A stretch of DNA of 64,000 nt, taken from contig NZ_CP027774.1 in the NCBI RefSeq assembly GCF_003019815.1, positions 1,054,001 through 1,118,000 on the forward strand, in the 5' to 3' direction. Origin of the DNA: Variovorax sp. PMC12 (lineage in GTDB: Bacteria; Pseudomonadota; Gammaproteobacteria; Burkholderiales; Burkholderiaceae_C). The number at the start of each line of letters is the position of its first letter. Position 1 is the first letter of the stretch. Both the position numbers and the translations under genes were made by a program. This document shows positions 1 to 9,333 of this stretch, one piece after another. Under the pieces are notes generated by a model. It had not been told where the DNA came from. It ran no database searches and worked only from the letters and a program-made list of their open reading frames with translations.

Positions 1-2
1 CC

Positions 3-2198
3 ACCCCTGGCCTGAACTTCATCTACGCGCACATGAACCGCGCCATCAATGCCCGGGATCTCGACGCGATCTTCATCGCGGGCCCGGGCCATGGCGGACC
101 GGGCGTGGTCGCCAACACCTACCTCGAGGGCACCTACAGCGAGGTGTATCCGGCCATCGGGCAGGACGCCATCGGCCTGCGCCGGCTGTTCACCCAGTTC
201 TCCTTTCCGGGCGGCATTCCGAGCCATGTCTCGCCGGAAACACCCGGTTCGATCCACGAAGGCGGGGAGCTGGGCTATTCGCTGCTTCACGCCTATGGCG
301 CGGTCTTCGACAACCCCTCGCTGCTGGCCTGCTGCGTGATCGGCGACGGCGAGGCCGAGACCGGCGCGCTCGCGGCGAGCTGGCACTCCAACAAGTTCCT
401 GAACCCAGCGCGCGACGGCGCGGTGCTGCCGATCCTGCACCTCAACGGCTACAAGATCGCCGGCCCCACGGTGCTTGCGCGCATCGGCGACGAGGAGCTG
501 GTCCAGCTGCTGCGCGGCTACGGACACGAGCCGTACTTCGTAGTGGGCGACGATCCAGCGCTGATGCATCCGCTGATGGCGCAGGTGCTCGACAGCGCGC
601 TTGACCGGATCCGGTCGATCCAGGCGCAGGCGCGCGAGAGCGGCTTCCGCGAGCGGCCGCGCTGGCCGATGATCGTGCTGCGCTCGCCCAAGGGGTGGAG
701 CGGACCGCGCCGGGTCGACGGCCTGCAGATCGAAGGCACTTTCCGCGCGCACCAGGTGCCGCTGGCCGATTTCCGCGGCAAGCCCGAGCACATCGGCCTG
801 CTGGAGGACTGGCTGCGCAGCTACCGCCCCGAGGAACTGTTCGACGCGGCCGGTACCCTGCGTGCGGAGATCGCCGCACTCGCGCCGCGGGGCGCCCGCC
901 GCATGAGCGCCAACCCGCACGCCAACGGCGGCCTGCTGCTGAAGGATCTGGCGATGCCGCCTTACCGCGCGCATGCCGTGGCGCTCGATGCACCCGGCGC
1001 CACCGACGCCGAGGCCACGCGCGTGGCCGGCGAGTTCCTGCGCGAGGTGATGCGGCTGAACGCGGATGCGGGCAACTTCCGGGTCATGGGGCCGGACGAA
1101 ACCGCATCGAACCGGCTCGGCGCGCTGTTCGAGGTGACGCAGCGCACCACCAGCGCGCAGATTCTTCCGGCAGACGACCATCTCTCGCCCGACGGCCGCG
1201 TGATGGAGGTGCTGAGCGAACATCTCTGCCAAGGCTGGCTCGAAGGCTACCTGCTAACCGGCCGGCACGGCTTCTTCTCCTGCTACGAGGCCTTCATCCA
1301 CATCATCGACTCGATGTTCAACCAGCATGCCAAGTGGCTGAAGGTGTCGCGCGGCATCGGCTGGCGCCGGCCCATCGCCTCGCTGAACTACCTGCTGACC
1401 AGCCACGTCTGGCGGCAGGACCACAACGGCTTCAGCCACCAGGACCCGGGCTTCCTGGACCACGTGGTCAGCAAGAAGGCCGAGGTCGTGCGCGTGTACC
1501 TGCCGCCGGACGCCAACACCCTGCTCTCGGTGACCGACCACTGCCTGCGCAGCCGCGACTACGTGAATGTGATCGTGGCCGGCAAGCAGCCTTCGCCGCA
1601 GTGGCTGGACATCGACGCCGCGACGCGCCACTGCGCCGCGGGCCTCGGCATCTGGGACTGGGCGAGCAACGACGAAGGTGGCACGCCCGACGTGGTGATG
1701 GCCTGCGCCGGCGACGTGCCCACGCTGGAGACGATGGCGGCCGTCGACCTGCTGCGCGACGAAGTGCCGCAGTTGAAGGTGCGGGTGGTGAACGTGGTCG
1801 ACCTGATGGCGCTGCAGTCGCCCTCGGCGCATCCCCACGGCATCGCGGACGAGGAGTTCGACGCCATCTTCACCACCGACAGGCCCGTGATCTTCGCGTT
1901 CCACGGCTACCCTGCGCTGGTCCACCGGCTGATCTACAAGCGGCGCAACCACCCCGGCTTCCACGTTCACGGCTATTGCGAGGAAGGCACCACCACCACG
2001 CCCTTCGACATGACGGTGCTCAACCGGCTGGACCGGTTCCACCTGGCGGCCGATGCCATCTCGCGCACGCCCAGGCTTTGCGACAGCACGGGTCATGTGC
2101 AGCAGCACCTGCGCGACAGGCTTCTGGAGCACCGGGCCTACATCACCCGCCATGGCCGCGACATGCCCGAGATCGAGACGTGGCGCTGGAAGGGCTAG
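3..2198 (+). CDS. xfp: Xylulose-5-phosphate/fructose-6-phosphate phosphoketolase, 5'-truncated by the window edge
   Basis: Thiamine-diphosphate enzyme that cleaves xylulose 5-phosphate (often also fructose 6-phosphate) with phosphate to give acetyl phosphate and glyceraldehyde 3-phosphate (or erythrose 4-phosphate) in the cytosol. The reading frame is open from base 3, before the first ATG at 33; the residues ahead of that ATG (TPGLNFIYAH) match the family, so the true start lies upstream. About 731 residues are visible against a usual length near 790. Visible family motifs are GPGHGGP (bases about 80-100), HVSPETPGSIHEGGELGYS and the TPP/Mg site GDGEAETG (about 341-364). It converges with the adhesin gene, 21 bases away. 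Function is secure; preference for xylulose or fructose phosphate cannot be read here. Confidence 0.95.
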   Translation, partial: TPGLNFIYAHMNRAINARDLDAIFIAGPGHGGPGVVANTYLEGTYSEVYPAIGQDAIGLRRLFTQFSFPGGIPSHVSPETPGSIHEGGELGYSLLHAYGAVFDNPSLLACCVIGDGEAETGALAASWHSNKFLNPARDGAVLPILHLNGYKIAGPTVLARIGDEELVQLLRGYGHEPYFVVGDDPALMHPLMAQVLDSALDRIRSIQAQARESGFRERPRWPMIVLRSPKGWSGPRRVDGLQIEGTFRAHQVPLADFRGKPEHIGLLEDWLRSYRPEELFDAAGTLRAEIAALAPRGARRMSANPHANGGLLLKDLAMPPYRAHAVALDAPGATDAEATRVAGEFLREVMRLNADAGNFRVMGPDETASNRLGALFEVTQRTTSAQILPADDHLSPDGRVMEVLSEHLCQGWLEGYLLTGRHGFFSCYEAFIHIIDSMFNQHAKWLKVSRGIGWRRPIASLNYLLTSHVWRQDHNGFSHQDPGFLDHVVSKKAEVVRVYLPPDANTLLSVTDHCLRSRDYVNVIVAGKQPSPQWLDIDAATRHCAAGLGIWDWASNDEGGTPDVVMACAGDVPTLETMAAVDLLRDEVPQLKVRVVNVVDLMALQSPSAHPHGIADEEFDAIFTTDRPVIFAFHGYPALVHRLIYKRRNHPGFHVHGYCEEGTTTTPFDMTVLNRLDRFHLAADAISRTPRLCDSTGHVQQHLRDRLLEHRAYITRHGRDMPEIETWRWKG

Positions 2199-2219
2199 CC
2201 GGCGCCCGGCCCGCCACTG

Positions 2220-4199
2220 CTACCACTGATAGCCGGCTTGCACCCGTCCCCCGACCTGCGCGCCGGAGCCGGTGGCGACGGACAGGCCGCCGCCGATCTG
2301 CCAGTGCTCGTCGAACTGGTACGCGAAGCCCACACCGACCGCGCTCTGGCCCGCGTAGTTCGCGGCCGCCGCACCCACCCACCGGCGGCCGGCCTGCAGC
2401 ATCGGCACCGAGGGCATGGCCATGGCCTGCGCGATGCCGCGCGCCGCGAACTCGCGCACGGACTGCACCTGGGCGCCGAGCTGTGCGCTCGAGCGTTCCA
2501 GCTGCGAGAGGTTGACGGCGTCCGTGGGCAGGGTGCCCGGGGCCACGTTGGCGACCTGGCGCGGCGCGCCCGCGCTGCCCACGCTTACTGTGGAGGGCCG
2601 GTCGGCCACCGAGCCCTGGCCGAGCGCCACCGACTCGGGCGCCAGTGCCTGCGCGTTCGCGCCCAGCGCCACCGCGTTGACCCCGTTGGCCAGCGAACCC
2701 GAGCCGACGGCGACGGTCGGGTCGGCCAGCGCCCGCGCGCCGTCGCCGATGGCCAGCGAACCCGCATGGAGCGCCTGCGCATTGCGCCCGATCGCTTGCG
2801 CCCCGTCGCCCTGCGCCGAGGCACCGATGCCCACCGCGACGGCGCCCATCCCGGTGGCGGTGGCAGCGGCCTGCCCGGCCACCGAACAGCGCAGCGCGCC
2901 ACCGTCCACGGTGCACACGCCCAGCTGGCCGTTCACCACTGCCTGCAGCTGCACCGACTGCGCCTGGATCTGCGTGGTGTGCGCCTGCAGCTGCTGCGTC
3001 ATGTCGATCACCTGCGAGCCCTGCGTGGTCGCGAGGGTCAGGGCCTGTTCGGCAGTGGTGCGCACGCCATGGAGCTGAGCGCCGTTGACGGCATCGGTGG
3101 ATGTGGCGCTGACATCGCCCGCGGTGACGCCGCCGATGCGCCCTGCATTGGCGATGCCCGCGCCGCGGTTGTCGATGCCGCCCTGGGTGACCAGCCGCCC
3201 GCTCACCACCGCGCCCCCGCTGACGGACAGCGAGCCGGCGCTGACCTGGCCGCTGGCCTCGACGCCCGCGACGTTGGTCAGCGTGCGCCCGCTGCCCGGG
3301 CTGCCGAACGACACCACGTCGCTGCGGCCGCCGTCGCTGCTCTGGGCGCCGATGGCCACCGAGTTCTGCCCCCGCGCCTCGCTGAGCGCCCCCAGGGCCA
3401 TGGAACCCAGGCCGCTGGCCAATGCACTGCGGCCCATCGCCAGCGCGCCGTCGGCATTGGCGAAACTGGCATAGCCCAGCGCCAGGGCGCCGTAGCCGGA
3501 CGCGCGCGCCGCCGAACCCAGCACCGCGCTGCCGTAGCCGCTGGCATCGCTGTCGGCGCCGACGGCCACGCTGCGTTCGTCGCGGGCCTTGCTGTTGACG
3601 CCCAAGGCGCTGGCGCGAACGCCGCTCGCCTGGCTGTCGTTGCCCACCGCGACCGCCCTCTCCGCGCTGGCCGCGCTGTCCGCGCCGATCGACACCGCCT
3701 CCACGGTCGACGCCGCGCTGCGGTAGCCCAGGGCGACCGATGACTCCCCGCTGGCCTTGGCGACGTTGCCCACCGCCAGGGCCGAGCCGGCACTGGCCTC
3801 GGTGAAGGAGCCGATCGCAGTGGCCGAATTCGCGCTGGCTTTGCTGGAGAGGCCTATCGCAGTGGCGCCGTTGGCCGCCGCCTGGGCACGGAGCCCGTAG
3901 GCCGAAGCCGAGCCGCCGCTGGCCGTGGCCGATCGCCCGATCGCCGTGTTGCCCGACGTCAGGTCGATGCCGGCCTGCGACTCGGCGCCGCCGGCGATGT
4001 TGCTCTGGCAGTCGGCTTGCACCACGTCGCGGGCCGTGCTGAAGCCGGAGTAGGCGCCTTCGTCGCGGCTGCTGTAGAGCGTGCCGCCCGGGCACACGTT
4101 GGGATTGAGCACCTGCGCCTGCGCGTGCGGCGTGCAAAGGTGCAGTGCGCATAGCGCCGAGGCCGCAGTCAGCAGGCGCGGTGATGGATGACGTTGCAT
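2220..4199 (-). CDS. YadA-type trimeric autotransporter adhesin
   Basis: Predicted outer-membrane trimeric adhesin of 659 residues. Residues 1-29 form a signal peptide ending in AHAQAQ-like sequence. The passenger has many 14-residue head repeats of the form AxAxGxxSxAxG in two blocks (roughly residues 75-270 and 430-530), separated by neck/stalk sequence with TDAVNGAQL. The last about 80 residues are a YadA anchor ending in GYQW, with a terminal aromatic as outer-membrane barrels need. ATG at 4199 was chosen because GAGGAG sits 8 bases upstream and a signal peptide follows directly; the frame stays open further upstream without signal-like sequence. It is divergent from the LuxR-type gene across a palindrome. 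Ligand unknown. Confidence 0.9.
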   Translation of the reverse strand: MQRHPSPRLLTAASALCALHLCTPHAQAQVLNPNVCPGGTLYSSRDEGAYSGFSTARDVVQADCQSNIAGGAESQAGIDLTSGNTAIGRSATASGGSASAYGLRAQAAANGATAIGLSSKASANSATAIGSFTEASAGSALAVGNVAKASGESSVALGYRSAASTVEAVSIGADSAASAERAVAVGNDSQASGVRASALGVNSKARDERSVAVGADSDASGYGSAVLGSAARASGYGALALGYASFANADGALAMGRSALASGLGSMALGALSEARGQNSVAIGAQSSDGGRSDVVSFGSPGSGRTLTNVAGVEASGQVSAGSLSVSGGAVVSGRLVTQGGIDNRGAGIANAGRIGGVTAGDVSATSTDAVNGAQLHGVRTTAEQALTLATTQGSQVIDMTQQLQAHTTQIQAQSVQLQAVVNGQLGVCTVDGGALRCSVAGQAAATATGMGAVAVGIGASAQGDGAQAIGRNAQALHAGSLAIGDGARALADPTVAVGSGSLANGVNAVALGANAQALAPESVALGQGSVADRPSTVSVGSAGAPRQVANVAPGTLPTDAVNLSQLERSSAQLGAQVQSVREFAARGIAQAMAMPSVPMLQAGRRWVGAAAANYAGQSAVGVGFAYQFDEHWQIGGGLSVATGSGAQVGGRVQAGYQW

Positions 4200-4270
4200 G
4201 ATGGTTTCTCCTCGCTGAAGCGGCTCCGTGGGCCAACACGGCGATGCTGCGTGCGCGAAGCGCCTGGCCC

Positions 4271-4289
4271 CTACCACGCTTTGTGGTAG
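4271..4289. promoter_or_regulatory. Perfect inverted repeat in the adhesin/luxR divergent promoter
   Basis: CTACCAC, 5-base spacer GCTTT, then GTGGTAG: a perfect 7+5+7 inverted repeat about midway between the divergent starts (adhesin ATG at 4199, regulator ATG at 4337). It lacks a U-tract and faces into neither gene end, so an operator is more likely than a terminator. The neighbouring LuxR-type protein is the obvious candidate to bind it, which is inference. Confidence 0.5.
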
Positions 4290-4336
4290 CCTGCGGCGCC
4301 CCCGCCTGCCCGGCCCTTGTGCACAGCCCGCGCGCC

Positions 4337-5338
4337 ATGCCTCCACGGACGTCACCCTCCGATCCAGCCGCCCTGACCTCTTCCGGCGCCGAGCCGCTGC
4401 CGCTGCTGCGGCTGGCCCGCACCACCGGCAGCGAACGCTTCCAGCATGAGCTGCTGCGCTGCCTGCTGGATGAATTCCGTGCCGACCACGGCGCCATCAA
4501 CACCTGGCATCCGCGCAGCTTCGTCTCGTCGGTGGGCATCGGCTACGACCTGGCCGCGATGAGCGAGCAATGGAACCGCATCAACGGTGCGGAGCTGGAC
4601 TTCATCACCTTCGCCATGCGCGCGCAGCCCGAGCAGGCCGCATTCGCCAACGACGACGACCCGCGCTGGAAGCAGACGCCGCCGGCATGGCGCGAATTCC
4701 TGTCGCGCCACGGCATCGTCCACCAGATGGGCGTGGCGATTCCCTTCGAGGGCAGCGACACCTTCGTGCACCTCTACCTCAACCGTGGCCCGGGTTCACC
4801 GGCGCACACCGAGCGCGATGCGCGCGCGCTGACCGCACTCACACCGCAGATCCGCGAGGCCATGCTGGTCAACCGGCTGTACGCGCATGCCCGCCAGGGC
4901 CTGGACGAGGAGGCGCAGCCGCTGGCCCTCACCGACTCGCAGGGCTGGGTGCTGTTCGCCAACCGCGCCTTCTGCGCAGCCTGGCCTGCGCTCGCGGAAT
5001 TGGCAGGCGCGACCTCGCCGCGCCTGCCCGATGCCTGGCTGTCGGGCAGGCGCGGGGCGCTGCGGCGGCTGGAGGCCGCCGGCTGGTCGATCGAGGTCGG
5101 CCGCGACGACAGCGGCCTGCGCGTGGCCTTGCGCCGTCGCCCCTCGCGCGATGGCGTCGCCACCCTCACGCCGCGGCAGGCCGAGATCGCGCGGCTGTAT
5201 TGCGCGGGCCATTCCAGCAAGGATGTGGCCCTGCGGCTCGGCCTGTCGCCTGCCACGGTGCGGGTGCACCTGCGCAACGCCTACGACCGCGCGGGCGTCG
5301 GCAGCCGCGCGGCGCTGCGGGCCTGGCTGGCCGTCTGA
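4337..5338 (+). CDS. LuxR-family transcriptional regulator
   Basis: DNA-binding regulator of 333 residues. The C-terminal about 60 residues are a GerE/LuxR helix-turn-helix (LTPRQAEIARLYCAGHSSKD, then LGLSPATVRVHLRNAY). The N-terminal about 250 residues have no REC or clear autoinducer-binding signature and look like a divergent sensory domain; the ligand is unknown. I took ATG 4337 (MPPRTSPSD) because the in-frame upstream extension to 4244 covers the promoter palindrome and has no ribosome binding site. The opposite orientation to the adhesin gene makes that gene the likely target. Confidence 0.8.
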   Translation: MPPRTSPSDPAALTSSGAEPLPLLRLARTTGSERFQHELLRCLLDEFRADHGAINTWHPRSFVSSVGIGYDLAAMSEQWNRINGAELDFITFAMRAQPEQAAFANDDDPRWKQTPPAWREFLSRHGIVHQMGVAIPFEGSDTFVHLYLNRGPGSPAHTERDARALTALTPQIREAMLVNRLYAHARQGLDEEAQPLALTDSQGWVLFANRAFCAAWPALAELAGATSPRLPDAWLSGRRGALRRLEAAGWSIEVGRDDSGLRVALRRRPSRDGVATLTPRQAEIARLYCAGHSSKDVALRLGLSPATVRVHLRNAYDRAGVGSRAALRAWLAV

Positions 5339-5439
5339 GGTACCCATCCCGGGGGATGCCGCGGCGCGGCTTGCGTGCTACGCTCCCGGCGATACAGGAT
5401 GCCCACTGCATCCGCATTCCATTTCCCTGCTGCCATCGC

Positions 5440-6171
5440 ATGAAACAAGCCTCACACATCGCGGTGCTCGACGATGAAGTCGACATCACGCTGCTGCTGG
5501 CCAACTACCTTCAAGGCCACGGCTTCCGGGTCACCCAGGTCCACGACGGCCGCTCGCTGACGACGCTCATGGGCACGGACCCGGCGGACCTCGTGCTGCT
5601 CGACCTGGGCCTGCCCGGCGAAGACGGCTTCTCCATTGCCCGCCGCATCCGCGAAAACTGGAGCTGCGGCCTCGTCATCGTCACAGGCCGCGGCGACGCC
5701 GTGGACAAGATCGTGGGCCTGGAAGTCGGGGCGGACGACTACGTCACCAAGCCCTTCGACCTGCGCGAACTGGTCGCGCGGGTCAAGGCGGTGCTGCGGC
5801 GCCTGACGCCGGATGCGCCCGCCGCGCCGGCCGCGGCCGCCACCGCCTCCCCCGACCGGTTGCGCTTCGCCGGCTGGCGGCTGGACACCGCCGCGCGCAG
5901 CCTGCACAGCCCGCAGGGCGAAGAGGTGCCGCTCACGGGCGGCGAGTTCGATCTCCTTTGCGCCTTCGCCCGGCACCCCGGCCGCGTGCTGTCGCGCGAT
6001 TTCCTGCTCGAGCAGACACGCGGCCGCGAGGCCGCTCCCTTCGACCGCACGATCGACGTGCAGGTCGGCCGGCTGCGCAAGAAGATCGAGGCCGATGTGG
6101 ACGACCCGCAGCTCATCAAGTCGGTGCGCGGCGCGGGCTACATCCTGGTACCGCCCGTTTCCAATGACTGA
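5440..6171 (+). CDS. OmpR/TorR-type response regulator
   Basis: Two-component response regulator, 243 residues. The receiver domain is residues 1-120, with acidic pocket DDE near residue 10, the phospho-acceptor Asp in LVLLDLGLPGEDGF (about residue 53) and Lys in YVTKPFDLREL. A winged helix of the OmpR type occupies about residues 145-240 (GGEFDLLCAF, then TIDVQVGRLRKKIE). The stop overlaps the start of the downstream hybrid kinase by 8 bases, so the two are co-translated and presumably paired. Targets are unknown; the adhesin/LuxR genes upstream are possible but unproven. Confidence 0.9.
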   Translation: MKQASHIAVLDDEVDITLLLANYLQGHGFRVTQVHDGRSLTTLMGTDPADLVLLDLGLPGEDGFSIARRIRENWSCGLVIVTGRGDAVDKIVGLEVGADDYVTKPFDLRELVARVKAVLRRLTPDAPAAPAAAATASPDRLRFAGWRLDTAARSLHSPQGEEVPLTGGEFDLLCAFARHPGRVLSRDFLLEQTRGREAAPFDRTIDVQVGRLRKKIEADVDDPQLIKSVRGAGYILVPPVSND

Positions 6172-8284
6172 TTCCGGAAACACGCCGCCTCTGCGGCCCG
6201 GCCGGCTGCCCATCCCGGGTCTGCCGTCGGGCATCGAGGAAGGCAGCGTGTTCCGCTCGCTCTTCATCGCCTATCCGGATTCGCTGCTGCTGGTGGACCA
6301 GTCGGGCCACATCATGCTGGCCAACCCCTCGGCCGCCGCGCTGATGGGCTACACCGTCGACGAACTGGTCGGGCTGAACGTGGACGTGCTGGTGCCCGAC
6401 AGCATCCGTCCGCGACATGCGTCCTACCGTGAGGCGTATGGCCGCGCACCGCGGCCGCGTCCCATGGGCACGCACATGGAGCTGGTGGCCAAGCGCAAGG
6501 ACGGCAGCGAGGTCATGGTCGAGATCGCGCTGAGTCCGCTGCAGGACCACGGGCTGCCTTTCGTGGTGGCGGCCATCCGCGACATCGGCGCCTATCCCCG
6601 CGTGAAGCAGGCACTGCAGCGCGCCCGATACAGCGAGCATCTCGCCCAGTTGGGGCGCCTTGCCGTCGACACGCGCGACTTGCAGGTGGTGCTCAAGCAT
6701 GTGCCGGAGATCATCACCACGGCGCTGCAGGTCGAAGTGGCGGTGGTCTGGCTGCTCGACAACAACCGTCTTGAATTCCGCGTGGCCAGCGGCGTCGGCC
6801 TGATCGCCGGCGAGGAGGTCGGGATGCGGCTGGCCAACCGGCCCGACACGCCCCCTGGCTTCGTGCTCTCACAGGGCCGGCCCGTCGTGGTACCCGACTA
6901 CCGCACCGAGCAGCGCTTCGCGGTGCCCCAGGCGTACCTCGACGCCAGCCTGACCAGCGCGCTGGCGGTGCCGTTGTCCGATCGGGGACGAGTGATTGGC
7001 ATGCTGTCGGTGCGCTCGAAGGAGGCCAAGCGCTTCGGCGACGAGGAGCTGCGCTTCCTGGAGTCGCTGTCCAGCCTGCTCGCCACCAGCCTGCAGCGCG
7101 TGCAGACCGAGGAGGCACTCAACCATGCGCAGCGGCTCGAAAGCGTCGGCCAGCTCACCGGCGGCATCGCGCACGACTTCAACAATCTGCTGACCGTGAT
7201 CCAGGGCAACCTGCAGGTGCTGGGGGAACTGCCCGCGCTGGCGCAGGACGCTTACGCGCAGCAATTGGTGAACGCCGCCACGCGCGCCTCGCGGCGCGGC
7301 GCCGAACTCACGGGCAAGCTGCTGGCGTTTTCCAGGCGGCAGGTGCTGCAGCCGATGGCGGTGGACACCCATGCGTTGCTGCATTCGCTGGCCGACATGC
7401 TGCGCCGCACGCTCGATCAGCGCATCGGGATCGAGATCGATACCGCCCCCGGCTGCCCGCCGGTGCTTGCGGACCCCGGACAACTGGAGTCGGCGCTGCT
7501 GAACATTGCGATCAATGCGCGCGACGCCATGCCTGAAGGCGGCATCCTCCGGTTCCGTACCGAGATGTGCGATGCGCTCCCGGCCGTCCTGCACAGCCCT
7601 CACAGCGACTTGCAAAACCCTGCCCACGGCCGCTTCGTGGCGATATCCGTCGCCGACAACGGCACCGGCATGGACGAAGAAGTGAAGGAGCGCGCCTTCG
7701 AGCCCTTCTTCACCACCAAGGAGGCCGGACGCGGCACGGGCCTGGGCCTGAGCACGGTCTATGGCTTCGTCAAGCAGTCCAGGGGAGGAATCGTCATCGA
7801 CAGCAAGCCGGGCCAGGGCACGACGGTGAGGCTGTATCTGCCGCTGCTCGAAGCGGCCGACCCGCCCGGCGTCGAGGATGAGGAGCGCCCCGACGAGACC
7901 ATCCCGCCAGGCCTGCGCGTGATGCTGGTGGAGGACGACGCCGAGGTCCGCAACGTGGTGCACACCTTCCTGACAACGCTGGGCTGCGAAATCACCACGG
8001 CCGCCACGGGCGAGCAGGCACTCATGGCGATGGACGCCGGCGGCGTCGCCTTCGACCTGCTCCTGAGCGACATCGCGCTCGGCCCGGGCATGCGCGGCAC
8101 GCGGCTGGGCGCCGAGGCACGACAGCGCTTTCCACAGATGGCGGTGCTGCTGATGTCGGGCTTTTCGTCCGAGTTGCTGGATGCGGACCGTGAGGTCCCG
8201 CAGGATTGGGAGTTGCTGCGCAAGCCCTACACGCGCTCCGAACTCGCGCGGGCGATTTGCAGGGTGATGGCCGGCCGCGCCTGA
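6164..8284 (+). CDS. Hybrid histidine kinase, PAS-GAF-HisKA-HATPase-REC
   Basis: Soluble sensor kinase of 706 residues with no membrane segment seen. Order: PAS domain (about residues 30-145, LFIAYPDSLLLVDQSGHI), GAF domain (about 165-320), dimerisation/phospho-acceptor helix with GGIAHDFNNLLTVIQGNLQV (His about residue 335), HATPase with N-box NIAINARDAM and G-box GTGLGLSTVYGFVKQSRGG, then a C-terminal receiver (about 580-700, VMLVEDDAEVRNV). The receiver suggests intramolecular phosphotransfer or feedback besides signalling to the overlapping OmpR-type regulator. ATG 6164 overlaps the upstream stop; the longer frame from 5813 is out-of-frame shadow of the regulator. The signal is unknown. 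Confidence 0.9.
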   Translation: MTDSGNTPPLRPGRLPIPGLPSGIEEGSVFRSLFIAYPDSLLLVDQSGHIMLANPSAAALMGYTVDELVGLNVDVLVPDSIRPRHASYREAYGRAPRPRPMGTHMELVAKRKDGSEVMVEIALSPLQDHGLPFVVAAIRDIGAYPRVKQALQRARYSEHLAQLGRLAVDTRDLQVVLKHVPEIITTALQVEVAVVWLLDNNRLEFRVASGVGLIAGEEVGMRLANRPDTPPGFVLSQGRPVVVPDYRTEQRFAVPQAYLDASLTSALAVPLSDRGRVIGMLSVRSKEAKRFGDEELRFLESLSSLLATSLQRVQTEEALNHAQRLESVGQLTGGIAHDFNNLLTVIQGNLQVLGELPALAQDAYAQQLVNAATRASRRGAELTGKLLAFSRRQVLQPMAVDTHALLHSLADMLRRTLDQRIGIEIDTAPGCPPVLADPGQLESALLNIAINARDAMPEGGILRFRTEMCDALPAVLHSPHSDLQNPAHGRFVAISVADNGTGMDEEVKERAFEPFFTTKEAGRGTGLGLSTVYGFVKQSRGGIVIDSKPGQGTTVRLYLPLLEAADPPGVEDEERPDETIPPGLRVMLVEDDAEVRNVVHTFLTTLGCEITTAATGEQALMAMDAGGVAFDLLLSDIALGPGMRGTRLGAEARQRFPQMAVLLMSGFSSELLDADREVPQDWELLRKPYTRSELARAICRVMAGRA

Positions 8285-8303
8285 GCGCGGCGGCTGCGCC
8301 CGT

Positions 8304-9098
8304 TCATTGCAGCATCGCGGGTGCCGGCGCCAGGCAGCGCTGTACGAAGGCCGACAGCGCCCCCACGTCGGGAATCTGCACGTCGCGGCGGCCCTTCTCG
8401 GCAAAGCCGATGACGTTGTCGCGCGCCAGCCGCGACAGTGCCCGGCTCACGGTTTCCAGCGTCATGCCCAGGTAGTTGCCGATCTCGGCGCGGGTCATGC
8501 GCAAGGTGATCTGGTCGGTGCGCATGCCGCGCTCAGCCAGCGATTCGGCCCAATAACGCAGGAAGTCGGCCACGCGCGCATCGGCCGGCAGTGTGCAGAC
8601 CGACATCAGCGAATCGCGGTCGTGGGCGATCTCGCGGCTCATCGCTGTGTGCAGCACCTGCAGCAAGGCAGGATGCGAGACGCAGGCGCGCATCAGTGCT
8701 TCGTAGGAAACCATCCAGATCTCGCCCGTGTCCATCGCCACCGCGTCGCAGGAATAGCTGCCATCGGCGATGCCGTCGAAGCCGAGCCAGTCGCCGCGGA
8801 ACTTCAGGCCGACCACCTGTTCGCGGCCGTCCGCCGTGAGGTTCACGATCTTGAAGAAACCCGAGTTCAGGATGTAGAGATTGCCGAAGCGCTCGCCGGC
8901 CTGGTAGATCACATCGCCCGTATGCACGACACGGCGCTGCGGCTTCAGTTGCTCGTCCAGCAGCCTGAGGGTGTCGGACGTCTGCTGGCCCGTTCGCTCG
9001 CAAGCACGCGGGCTCTTCTTTGCGAATGCGGCGGTGCCGGTGGCCATCAGGCCGGTCATGGCCGTTGCTGTCTTCTCGGTGGTGGCAATCGTGAGCAT
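8304..9098 (-). CDS. Crp/Fnr-family regulator without the FNR iron-sulfur cysteines
   Basis: Transcription factor of 264 residues: an unstructured about 45-residue N-terminus, a cNMP-like beta-barrel (about 60-170), a dimerisation helix and an Fnr-type winged helix (about 190-250, TRAEIGNYLGMTLETVSRAL). The recognition helix keeps E..SR as in FNR, predicting a TTGAT-N4-ATCAA-type target; several such boxes lie in this window. The N-terminal cysteine cluster that holds the 4Fe-4S of FNR is absent (only one Cys, in RACERTG), so it is not a canonical oxygen-sensing FNR. AGGAG 6 bases ahead of the ATG supports the start at 9098. Confidence 0.85.
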   Translation of the reverse strand: MLTIATTEKTATAMTGLMATGTAAFAKKSPRACERTGQQTSDTLRLLDEQLKPQRRVVHTGDVIYQAGERFGNLYILNSGFFKIVNLTADGREQVVGLKFRGDWLGFDGIADGSYSCDAVAMDTGEIWMVSYEALMRACVSHPALLQVLHTAMSREIAHDRDSLMSVCTLPADARVADFLRYWAESLAERGMRTDQITLRMTRAEIGNYLGMTLETVSRALSRLARDNVIGFAEKGRRDVQIPDVGALSAFVQRCLAPAPAMLQ

Positions 9099-9267
9099 CT
9101 GGAACTCCTGGGTTGTCTTTCGCGTGTCGATGGAGGGATGCTAGGAAGCCGACGGCAATACAGAGACAACGGTCGGAATCGGTGCGTAACGCTCGGTGAA
9201 CCGAATGTGTCCGGCGTGTATCAGCGGCCCGCCCCGTGCAGCAAGTCACGCGGCGTCGCAGTGCGAC

Positions 9268-9281
9268 TTGACCTGCGTCAA
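9268..9281 (+). promoter_or_regulatory. FNR-like box and promoter of the carbamoyltransferase-like gene
   Basis: TTGACCTGCGTCAA is a perfectly symmetric Crp/Fnr-family box. A -10-like TAGCCT at 9303-9308 puts the expected start near 9315, so the box is centred near -41.5, the usual class II activation position. It lies between the Crp/Fnr-type gene (opposite strand) and the gene starting at 9334. Confidence 0.7.
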
Positions 9282-9333
9282 GGTCCGCGCAAGCAGCCTG
9301 ACTAGCCTCGCACGTGACATACCGATCATTTCC

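Noticed and set aside
2220..4199. CRISPR-like regular repeats within the adhesin gene
   Set aside because: The periodicity is that of coding head repeats, with variable DNA sequence and no constant spacer-repeat structure.
2143..4539. A 798-codon minus-strand frame overlapping the adhesin
   Set aside because: It is the adhesin read in another frame; repetitive head repeats give repetitive Arg/Gly/Gln-rich shadows. Only the frame with signal peptide, AxAxG repeats and YadA anchor is real.
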